Source: Oscillospiraceae bacterium (GTDB lineage: Bacteria; Bacillota; Clostridia; Oscillospirales; Acutalibacteraceae). Taken from it: a stretch of 38,561 nt of DNA. Where the stretch lies: contig SVOW01000013.1 in the NCBI GenBank assembly GCA_015066175.1, positions 1 through 38,561 on the forward strand. Direction: 5' to 3'. Below, in pieces: positions 15,008 through 23,100 of this stretch (the stretch's first letter is position 1; each line of letters opens with the position of its first letter). Below the pieces are notes generated by a model. The model was not told the DNA's origin. It was given only the letters and a program-made list of their open reading frames with translations, and made no database searches. The position numbers and the translations under genes are program-made.

Positions 15008-16402
15008 TTACTCAATCTCATAAAGGTTTGCGCCTTTTGTTTCTTTTACTTTCATAGCAAACATAATTGCTGCAACGCTCACTGACGGAATTGAAATCGC
15101 AAGGCAAGCCCACCATATGGGAAGCAGCATCATACCAACAATAATACTGCCGTAACCTACCACAAGGCCGATTATAACGAGCAAGCCTTCCGCACCCACA
15201 ACAGATGCGCGGATATCTGTGGGCACTTTTTCTGTCATCATAACATTCATATAATCTCTGCCGATCCAATAAGACCCCTGATAAAGGCCTGCAAATGAGC
15301 CTACAAGATAGGGATTCCAGCTGAGAAGAATGCCTGCAACAAACAGACAGTAGCCTATAACGCAAGTGGCAGAAAAAAGTGTCACCGTTGTTTTTCTGCC
15401 TGCTTTATCTGCAATAAAACCTGAAAGTAAAGTGATTGACGCATAAATCACAGGCACCATAAACAGTGCTTTTGTGATGTCTGATGTGCTCATTCCTGCG
15501 CGGTGCATTGCCGATTCAAAATACAAAGCAATGGCAGGCATAGCTGCATCAAAAATAATATGGGAAATAATAAGCATTTTTGTGTCTTTATTTGCGAAAA
15601 TATATTTCACACCGTTGAAAACACCTGACTGATTACGCTGTGCTTCTTTTTTCTGCTTTTTGATAAGTTTTTCCGCTTCCCTTTCTTCATAAGGGCGTGA
15701 AAGATATTCAATTCTGTCGTTGATGAAAACCTTTGTATCTTTTGCAAAAAGAATAACAAGAAAAACTGCAACAAAGCCGATAAGCGACGGCACAAGGAAA
15801 ATTTCTCTCCACTTTGTAGCATCGTTGCCCATAAGCATATCACGCAATGCAGGAATAAGAATAACACCTAAAATGCCGAAGCTTTTAAGGAAACTGTAAA
15901 TTTTTGCACGATGCTTGTCAGGCGCTTCTTCAAGAATATAAATAATCTGAATATCGTGGCCCATAAAGAAGCTTATGATTGCAAAGCCGATAAGAAACAT
16001 TATGTAGCTTGACGAAAGATGAATCACCATCAGACCTGCCGCCATGCCCAAAGTTGACATTGCAAAAAGCGGTTTTCTGCCCAATTTGTCTGCAAGCGCT
16101 TTATAGAAAGGCGTAAACAGACCTAAAACATAAGTGAAAACGCCTATTCCCGAATGGAAAGCAAGTCCATCTTCGTATGAATAATATTTACCCATAAACG
16201 GGTTGTTTACAAAAAATTCAGTAACAAAAGAAGATTGCACTGTAACCGTCAGGTTACTTGTAACTTCGTCTATTATATTTACAATTGCAATAAGCACAAG
16301 CAACACAAAAAAGTATTTTCCTGATGTGCCTTTTGATTGCATTTTTTTAAGTTTTGAAAGTTGTCTGCTTTCTTTAACTTCAATATTTTCTGATGTTTTC
16401 AT
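15008..16402 (-). CDS. MFS transporter, paralog of the 9.0-kb carrier
   Basis: A 464-aa major facilitator carrier with about twelve membrane segments and a charged N-terminal tail. Loop signatures are ADKLGRKPLF in the first half and ADKAGRKTTV in the second. The first half also holds FFMGHDIQIIYILEEAPDKHRAKIYS, very like the corresponding stretch of the carrier at 9048. The end is KVKETKGANLYEIE. The frame is open to 16417, but GGTGGAGGTG is the ribosome site itself, so the ATG at 16402 is taken. It has its own promoter, with repeated CGAACA boxes upstream, and is probably cotranscribed with the PnuC-like gene. Substrate unknown. Confidence 0.88.
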   Translation of the reverse strand: MKTSENIEVKESRQLSKLKKMQSKGTSGKYFFVLLVLIAIVNIIDEVTSNLTVTVQSSFVTEFFVNNPFMGKYYSYEDGLAFHSGIGVFTYVLGLFTPFYKALADKLGRKPLFAMSTLGMAAGLMVIHLSSSYIMFLIGFAIISFFMGHDIQIIYILEEAPDKHRAKIYSFLKSFGILGVILIPALRDMLMGNDATKWREIFLVPSLIGFVAVFLVILFAKDTKVFINDRIEYLSRPYEEREAEKLIKKQKKEAQRNQSGVFNGVKYIFANKDTKMLIISHIIFDAAMPAIALYFESAMHRAGMSTSDITKALFMVPVIYASITLLSGFIADKAGRKTTVTLFSATCVIGYCLFVAGILLSWNPYLVGSFAGLYQGSYWIGRDYMNVMMTEKVPTDIRASVVGAEGLLVIIGLVVGYGSIIVGMMLLPIWWACLAISIPSVSVAAIMFAMKVKETKGANLYEIE

Positions 16403-16423
16403 TTCAAACACCTCCACCCTGGA

Positions 16424-16452
16424 ATTATATCACAGGTTTATATCATTTTCAA
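16424..16452 (-). promoter_or_regulatory. Promoter of the MFS / PnuC-like operon
   Basis: Minus strand: -35 TTGAAA (16447-16452), 17-base spacer, -10 TATAAT (16424-16429), about 22 bases ahead of the start codon. Confidence 0.8.
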
Positions 16453-16466
16453 CACAAAGAATAAAA

Positions 16467-16510
16467 CGAACAAATTTCATCTGTCAGCGAACAAATATGA
16501 ACAATGTTCG
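16467..16510. promoter_or_regulatory. Repeated CGAACA boxes upstream of the MFS promoter
   Basis: CGAACAAAT occurs at 16467-16475 and again at 16488-16496, exactly 21 bases (two helical turns) apart. An inverted TGTTCG lies at 16505-16510, forming the small palindrome GAACA-A-TGTTC at 16499-16509. The cluster lies 15 bases upstream of the -35 box, a position that suits an activator. The cognate regulator is unknown; no AraC or LacI gene is adjacent. Confidence 0.45.
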
Positions 16511-16608
16511 CCAAAGTGCGAAAAATGGTCACCAGAGATAGAGAAGATATAGAGAAGTGTTTTTATGTGCAAAACGCAAATTTCAAAAATAATTCTGCCT
16601 TACAAAAA

Positions 16609-16649
16609 CATAATTCCGCGGCTTACAAAAAAATCGCCACGGAATTATG
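16609..16649 (-). terminator. Terminator of the XRE-membrane regulator
   Basis: CATAATTCCG (16609-16618) pairs with CGGAATTATG (16640-16649), with a GGC/GCC extension inside. Read on the minus strand it is followed by TTTTTG. It lies about 40 bases after the regulator stop. Confidence 0.7.
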
Positions 16650-16690
16650 ATAAGTTTTCTGACATCAACAAAGCCGAGTCACCGCAAACT

Positions 16691-17683
16691 TTATTTATTC
16701 TTCTTTAAAAAACCCACTGCAATTAATACAGAACTTATAAACAGAAATGAAATCAGACAGATAAGACTGATATTTCCGTTTATACACCCTTGCCAATTAT
16801 TAAAATCCACCTGATAATAATTTTCGTTTCCGCCGAAAAGAGCATTTGCTACATAATTCGTGCCATAAAAAGCAAAACCACAAAACAGCGTGCAACAGCC
16901 TGCTTTCAGTAAACGATTCAAACGTGTCATACACACCAAAGCACAAATAATCAACGGCGAAAAGCCATATAAAGTCATCAACATCGCTTTGATAACATTA
17001 AATTGGTGCCACAAACGTATATCGGCTATCATCAGAATTGTTAAAAGCAACAACGAAGAAAATGTTATAAAAAACTTAAAACGAGAGATTTTTGTGTTTT
17101 TTAATATTATGGGTAAAAAGATTAAAACATACCCCATAAGTACGCCGATACACGCAGTAATAAGCCATGAAAAATCTTTTGTATATGCAGAGCAGGTAAA
17201 CAGAATAAGCCATATTGAAAGGCAGGTTGTAACAGAAAATACCGGCAGTTTTTTATCATCAAAGAAATAATAAAAGCCGGGCACAAAAGAATATGCACAC
17301 ACCAAAGATGAAAAAACGATAAAAAACCACGACAATGTATGGTTTATCGCAATGTTGCAGATAAAGCAAGTTACTAATGCTATAATGTAAGAAATCGTGG
17401 GCACCCAGAAATATGTGTTTTTTATAATACGGAAGTTTTTTGCTTCATGTTGCATTTTTCTTGTTGCAGTATCATTTGAAGCGGTAATAAACTCATGTTC
17501 GCTGATGTTGAGCACGCGGCAAATATCTGAAATCATAGTAATATCAGGGTAGGAAATTCCCCTCTCCCATTTGCTCACTGCACCTTCTGTTACAAACAAC
17601 ATTTCCGCTAAATCTTTTTGCGAATAATTATTTTCAATACGTTTGCTTTTTATAAACAAACCAAACGTTTTTTTATCTGTCAT
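16691..17683 (-). CDS. XRE-type HTH regulator with a C-terminal membrane domain
   Basis: A 330-aa protein joining an N-terminal XRE/Cro helix-turn-helix (about residues 8-62; YSQKDLAEMLFVTEGAVSKWERG is the DNA-reading part) to a C-terminal region of about eight hydrophobic segments (residues 88-325). Such one-protein membrane regulators are common in Firmicutes and are thought to sense envelope or small-molecule signals. The target is unknown. The frame opens at GTG 17692, but GGAGGTGTCGTGT places the ATG at 17683 correctly. It is a single-gene unit with a good promoter and terminator. Confidence 0.88.
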   Translation of the reverse strand: MTDKKTFGLFIKSKRIENNYSQKDLAEMLFVTEGAVSKWERGISYPDITMISDICRVLNISEHEFITASNDTATRKMQHEAKNFRIIKNTYFWVPTISYIIALVTCFICNIAINHTLSWFFIVFSSLVCAYSFVPGFYYFFDDKKLPVFSVTTCLSIWLILFTCSAYTKDFSWLITACIGVLMGYVLIFLPIILKNTKISRFKFFITFSSLLLLTILMIADIRLWHQFNVIKAMLMTLYGFSPLIICALVCMTRLNRLLKAGCCTLFCGFAFYGTNYVANALFGGNENYYQVDFNNWQGCINGNISLICLISFLFISSVLIAVGFLKKNK

Positions 17684-17703
17684 ACACGACACCTCCGTTT
17701 AAC

Positions 17704-17732
17704 ATATTACAACAAGTGGGATTTGCCGTCAA
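17704..17732 (-). promoter_or_regulatory. Promoter of the XRE-membrane regulator
   Basis: Minus strand: -35 TTGACG (17727-17732), 17-base spacer, -10 TAATAT (17704-17709), close to the start codon (short leader of about 15 bases). Confidence 0.72.
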
Positions 17733-17816
17733 TGGACTGTTAAGCCACCCCCTGTTTTGAATGTTGAACGTTATAATTAACGCACATAATTATATCATTT
17801 TTCGCAAAGGAATTCA

Positions 17817-18270
17817 ATAAATTATAATTTATATGTATATTCGATTTTACATTGTAGGGGTCGATGCCTACATCGACCCGTCAGATTTTGTGTGAATTTA
17901 TTCGGGCGGATGTGGGCATCCGCCCCTACGATGCTGATTTTAATACCACGGTAAATTATAATTTATCGTACAATTAATTCTATCATTGTAGGGTTTGGCG
18001 CTTGCCGACAAACCGCCCATTTACGTTTGCTTTTTGCGGAACGTCGGAAACCGCCGTTCCCTACGATATGAAATTTACCATACAGCTAAATTATAATTTA
18101 TCTGTGACCAACCTTGCCATTTTGTTGTCATCCCCCAGTGTTAGCGAAGGATCTCAAAATGGCAACATATAAAACTTAACACCGCCGAGATTCTTCACTA
18201 ACGTTCGAGAATGACACGGCGGTGTTTTTAGTGACACGTTTGGAAATATTAAAGATAAATTATAATTTGT
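17817..18270. repeat. Tandem hairpin repeat elements spaced by an AT palindrome
   Basis: This is the core of a gene-free stretch (17733-18322). The palindrome TAAATTATAATTTA recurs at 17818, 17952 and 18087, and as a near copy at 18256 (steps 134, 135, 169). Between copies lie three GC-rich hairpin cassettes. Cassette 1 (17852-17932) runs from ATTGTAGGGG to CCCCTACGAT and holds two 9-bp stems. Cassette 2 (17985-18067) has the same type of ends, ATTGTAGGG and CCCTACGAT. Cassette 3 (18114-18226) has stems TTGCCATTTTG/CAAAATGGCAA and AACACCGCCG/CGGCGGTGTT, plus GTCATCC and GCGAAGGATCTC words of a widespread bacterial repeat. No ORF or transposase is present, so these are MITE- or REP-like elements. 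The flanks 17733-17816 and 18271-18322 show nothing else. Confidence 0.75.
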
Positions 18271-18322
18271 CTATCGTGCGTCTATCATAGCAAGAAATTG
18301 ACACTATTTTATAAACTTCAAG

Positions 18323-18360
18323 CAAAACAAAAACCCCGAGAACCATAAGGTTTTCGGGGT
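18323..18360 (-). terminator. Terminator of the NRPS operon
   Basis: On the minus strand a 12-bp stem (ACCCCGAAAACC with GGTTCTCGGGGT, one G-T pair, loop TTAT) at 18333-18360 is followed by TTTTTGTTTT. It is the first terminator after the last NRPS-operon gene. Confidence 0.88.
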
Positions 18361-18609
18361 AATTTGTATAGAAGAAATTATCTCTTTGAGAACTTCACCT
18401 TGTAAAACAACATCCTAATTTCACCTTTTATAGCGTGTTATAGCCTGAACGAACAACGATTTCACCCATTTTCAGCACAAAAATCCGGTGTTTTTTATAC
18501 TTTTCATAGTTTTATACTACCTACCACAATATCTCAAAAGTTTAAATTTATTGAGTTATTGGTTTTTTATTGGTTTTTTCACACTTCAAAACACCATCAA
18601 TTAAGATAA
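18361..18609. other. Non-coding stretch between the last operon gene and its terminator
   Basis: About 250 bases with no credible ORF, RNA gene or repeat. Only a short direct repeat, TTGGTTTTTTA followed by TTGGTTTTTT, near 18550-18580 is visible. It is probably the untranslated 3' end of the operon transcript, or decayed sequence. Confidence 0.5.
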
Positions 18610-19506
18610 TTAGAGGTCATATTTTTTAACAAAATCTATAATTTCCTTTTTCACAAGTTTAGCAACACCATTTTCATCCCTATTATAAGATTCTTTCACA
18701 AGAACAGGAATCACATTAACTATATCATATATCGATTCCAAAGCACTAAAAGGATCTTGAAAATCATCAATTAAACCCACTTCAAAGTTCTCTTTATAAA
18801 TCTCTTTTGTAGAGTCAGATAATTCCGGATATTCTTCCTCGTAAACAGTTTTAAGAATATCAAATGCCGCTTGTGCCTTATCACAAGATCTATACTCATA
18901 CATATTATTTTTAAGCACACACCATATTTCGTTACCATCTTTTGCCATGTGAGTAACTTTAGCAGAAACTATCGCATATATTTCATCATATTTTCTTAAC
19001 CAAGTATCATACACATCATAGCACACCAAAACGTCTTCTTCATCGATATCAAGGGTATAAATTTCAGCAAAAATGGTTACAGGTCTTCTTCCATCATAAT
19101 TTTTACAAAAATCCTCATAAGCTTCCCAAGCATCTTCAAATGTGCCAAACTCACCAATTATATCCTTTGGAGTATATATTACAGGTGAATCTATATATTT
19201 ACCATCTCTTCTATCTCCAAATACAACAAAATATTTTGCGATTAGATTAATTTCAGAATATGTTGTTACCGTTTTGTTATGACTTTTAATAATTTCTTCA
19301 ACATCTTCATAAAAATCACCCTCACCGTACTTTATATATAGTTCATGTTCAATAATTTCTGTTTTTTCTTTTTTCTGAAAGCGTCTTTCCGGTTCAACAC
19401 TATAATACCTAAAACCATTTGAACGCAAATCCGATAACAAGTTTTCGAACTCGTCATTTTCATTCGCTCTAACATACATAAATTCATCTTCAATTACATG
19501 ATACAT
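18610..19506 (-). CDS. Unrecognised 298-aa acidic protein at the end of the NRPS operon
   Basis: No family is recognised. The protein is soluble-looking, with no signal or membrane segment. It is rich in Asp, Glu, Tyr and Lys, and short aromatic strands alternate with acidic helices. Words such as FGTFEDAWEAYEDFCKNYDGR and DTWLRKYDEIYAIVSAKV suggest a compact mixed fold. The ATG at 19506 has a good site (AAGGAGACGAAAGAAA) inside the end of the phosphopantetheinyl transferase gene, overlapping it by 17 bases. It is therefore cotranslated with the NRPS cluster and may be an immunity, regulatory or tailoring factor. That is inference from position only. Confidence 0.75.
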   Translation of the reverse strand: MYHVIEDEFMYVRANENDEFENLLSDLRSNGFRYYSVEPERRFQKKEKTEIIEHELYIKYGEGDFYEDVEEIIKSHNKTVTTYSEINLIAKYFVVFGDRRDGKYIDSPVIYTPKDIIGEFGTFEDAWEAYEDFCKNYDGRRPVTIFAEIYTLDIDEEDVLVCYDVYDTWLRKYDEIYAIVSAKVTHMAKDGNEIWCVLKNNMYEYRSCDKAQAAFDILKTVYEEEYPELSDSTKEIYKENFEVGLIDDFQDPFSALESIYDIVNVIPVLVKESYNRDENGVAKLVKKEIIDFVKKYDL

Positions 19507-20113
19507 TTTCTTTCGTCTCCTTTGGATAAATTGTTATTACATAATTATCATCAACAAAAGTTATCATATTCGTAGTCAGAACATCTTGAACAATAACTTT
19601 TGTTAGGCCTCCCATATCAGAACATTTATAATAAGCTTCTTTTTTTGTCCAGATTTCGAAAAAACGAGTTAATACAGTTTTTTCGGAAGCATAAACAAAA
19701 TCTTTTTCTGTCGGAATGCGACCAAATAAATAAACAAGTTCATGTTCAGAACAGAATTGTTTAGCAACGGATAAATCAATCGGTCTGATTTTTTCTACAT
19801 CAATTCCGATTGGCTCATTATCTACCACACAAACAACCATATCTCCTGAATGGCTGATGTTAAATTCCACGGCAAGTCCTGATGCATAAGGCTTGCCGTG
19901 TTCTTTTTTGCCAAAAGTTATGCTTTCGGGAGTAACACCACACCATTCAGATATTGCTTTTCGAACAAGCATTTCACCTGTAACTGTTCGTTTTTTGTCA
20001 TCTTCAAAGCGAAACCTGTCAACACGTTGTTGCTTTTCTTCACTCATCAGCGAATACCATTTTTGGTATTCGACATCAGTCAGATTTCTTATATCATACT
20101 TATACCATTTCAT
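19490..20113 (-). CDS. 4'-phosphopantetheinyl transferase (Sfp type)
   Basis: It transfers 4'-phosphopantetheine from CoA to the serine of carrier proteins, converting the NRPS T domains and the ACP of this operon to their working forms. The 207-aa product shows the family motifs: HGKPYA (72-77), FNISHSGD (84-91), the Mg-binding PIGIDVEKIRP (101-111, D105 and E107) and FEIWTKKEAYYK (152-163, W155, K158, E159). The length is typical of Sfp. Its ATG overlaps the NRPS stop as ATGA, and the next gene overlaps its end, so all three are translationally linked. A dedicated activator inside the cluster supports a functional NRPS. Confidence 0.95.
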   Translation of the reverse strand: MKWYKYDIRNLTDVEYQKWYSLMSEEKQQRVDRFRFEDDKKRTVTGEMLVRKAISEWCGVTPESITFGKKEHGKPYASGLAVEFNISHSGDMVVCVVDNEPIGIDVEKIRPIDLSVAKQFCSEHELVYLFGRIPTEKDFVYASEKTVLTRFFEIWTKKEAYYKCSDMGGLTKVIVQDVLTTNMITFVDDNYVITIYPKETKENVSCN

Positions 20114-23100
20114 TTCAAATATCCGATTCTTCTGAAATATTCAATATAGCCTTTAATGTACTCAAAACCTATCTCAGTCCAATCAAAGCCTAATTTTTCA
20201 AGATATTTTAAAGTATGCTCATTTTCAATATGAATGTTACTGTCATAAACGAGATTGCCGTTTTCGTCCATATCGTTAATAAGCGCCTCATAAATATACC
20301 TTGTGTTCTCATTGTCTCCAAGTTCAGCAAGTTTGTTTGCAAATGATTCACCGTTTAAAATATTAAAATCAAACCCGAGTGCTTTGATATATTCAATGAA
20401 CTTATCAAGAAACACTACTTTCTGACTGTTAACATGGAAAACAGTCTTAATATCGTTAAAGTGTGTTGCAATTTTGATTATTGCTTTTGCAGTATCATCA
20501 ATGGGAGAAAATTCACTATAAAGGTCAAGCAGATATTCAGGGAAAACGCCCATTTCAAGCACCGCTTTTACTCTTGAAAGGAAAGCGTTGCTCTGATAGT
20601 TAGGCTGGAATCTAAAATCACTTGCACGGTTGGTAAGGTTGCCTACACGAATAATATTCGCTTTTAAACCATTGAGCATTTCTTTGAGAATTGCATATTC
20701 AGCCTCAAATTTACTTCTGATATATACATTGTCAAGTTGCTGTTCAATATACAAATCATTTTCAGAGAAGGTTTTAGATTCTTCACTTCTAATAGCACCA
20801 AAGATGTCAACCATACTGTTACCTGATACGCTGAGGGTAGAAACCTGAATAAACCTTGCATTTGCCGAATTGGCAACATTCATTGAATTTATTGCACCAC
20901 CAACGTTTATATCGTAGAAGTATTTGTACGAACCATAGTGTTTAACACTTGCAGCAGTATTGATTACCATAGAAACATCGGGAATCATTTCAAGACCCAA
21001 ATTTTCTTTTTCAACATCGCCACAAAAAACAACAATTCTGTTACCGATTAAATCAGCATATTTTCCATCGAAATAATAATCAAGCAACTTTTTAAAACGG
21101 CTTATTGACTCTTCAATATCTTTACCTCTTACAAGACAATAAACTTTTCCGTTTTCGCTCTCAAGATATTCTGAAACAATATGTATACCAAGGAATCCCG
21201 TGGCACCGGTTACAAGAATGTCGCCCATATCAGATTTTTCAGGAACAAAGTCATCATCAAGATTACTTTCAAGCATTTTGTGAATTTCAGCAAAATCAGC
21301 TTTGTTATAGGTGTTATGTTGCTTATCTTTTATTGTCATGAATTCACAAAGTGATTTGACTGTCGGATAATCAAACACATCCTGAAGAGTGAAATAAACT
21401 CCGTTAACATGAGCTTTTGAAACAAATTCAATAGCTTTAAGTGAATCACCACCAAGATCAAAGAAATCATCCTCTATGCCGATTCGCTTGATATTAAGAG
21501 TTTCTGAAACAATTGAGCAAAGAAGTTTTTCTGTTTCTGTAACAGGTGCAATATATTCAGTTTCATTTGAAATATTTTCTAAATCGATTTTAGGCAATGC
21601 ATTTCTGTTTGTTTTACCGCTTGAAGTAAGAGGCATTTCATCAAGATGTGTGAATATATGCGGAAGCATATACTTCGGCAGTTTCTCACCGATTACTGCT
21701 TTGATTTCATTGGCTGATTTTTCTTCACCTGTGTAAAAAGCACAGATAAGCTGTCTGCCCTCGCTGTTTTTACGGACAACTACAACAGACATATTTATAC
21801 CGTCAACACTTGAAATTGCGTTCTCTATTTCGCCAAGCTCGATACGAAGACCACGGATTTTCACCTGAAAATCGTTTCTACCGACATAGGCAATGTTTCC
21901 GTCTTCTCTCCAATAGGCAAGGTCACCTGTTTTGTACATCTTACCTTTGCTAAATGGATTATCAATGAACTTTTCTGCAGTAAGTTCAGGTCTGTTAAGA
22001 TATCCTGCACCAACACAGTCACCGGCAATACAAAGTTCACCTGTTACACCGATAGGCACAGGCTTCATATATTTATCCACAATGTAAATTTGAGTGTTTG
22101 CTATGGGTTTACCGATGTGAATATCTGTAGAATTCAATTCGCCAAAAGAAACACCTATTGTTGTTTCTGAGGGACCATAGCCATTAAAAACTTTTGCTGA
22201 TGTATTTTCTTTTAGACATTTATATAATTCAGGAGAAAAGTTTTCAGCTGCTATCATCAAAATTCTTACATATTTTAATGCAGACAAAAACTTCTTTGAA
22301 TTACATAAAGTACGTATAATTGAAGGAGTTGCATGAATTATATCAATGCTTTTTTCTACAATGACTTCCGCTAAACTATCAGCATCAAACATCTCTTGTT
22401 CGGAAGATAGTATAATAGTTTTGCTGTTTAATAACATTAAAATACTGTCGCAACCAAAAGCATCAAAACAACTTTTAAATATTGATAATACTGTGGTTCC
22501 TTCTTGAAAAGCTGTTACTTGGTAATTATTATTATTATTATTATTGTAACAGAAGTTTATAAGATTATAATGCCTGATAATAGTTCCTTTGGGCTTGCCG
22601 GTTGATCCCGATGTATAAATACAATAGCAATTATCTTTACTGTAAACAACGGCATCTGGATTATTAACATTTGAATTATCAAGAAGTTCAAATATGTTTT
22701 TATCTGTTATACAGAGCTTTGCACCACTGTCCTCAAGCATATATTCAATTCTATCCTGAGGATAATCTGGGTCGATTGGCATATATGCTGCACCGGATTT
22801 GAGAATACCAAGCATAGTTGACAAAAGGTAACTTCTTCTCGGAAGCATAAAAGCAACTATATCGCCTCTGCCGATACCTTTTTCTATGATAGAATGTGCG
22901 ATTCTGTTTGCTTCTTCGTTGAGTTCATTGTATGTAAGAGTCTTGTCGCAGGCAACAACAGCAACTTTGTCAGGATTATTTTCGGCTTGTTCTTCAAAGA
23001 GCTTATGAACGCACTTGTCCCTTGGGTAGTCTACTGATGTGTCATTGAAATCAAACATTAGTGTTTGTTTTTCTTGTTTGCCCATAGCCTCAATATCTTG

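Noticed and set aside
17817-18270. CRISPR array
   Set aside because: Only four short AT repeats with spacing over 130 bases and palindromic, non-spacer-like intervals; no cas genes nearby.
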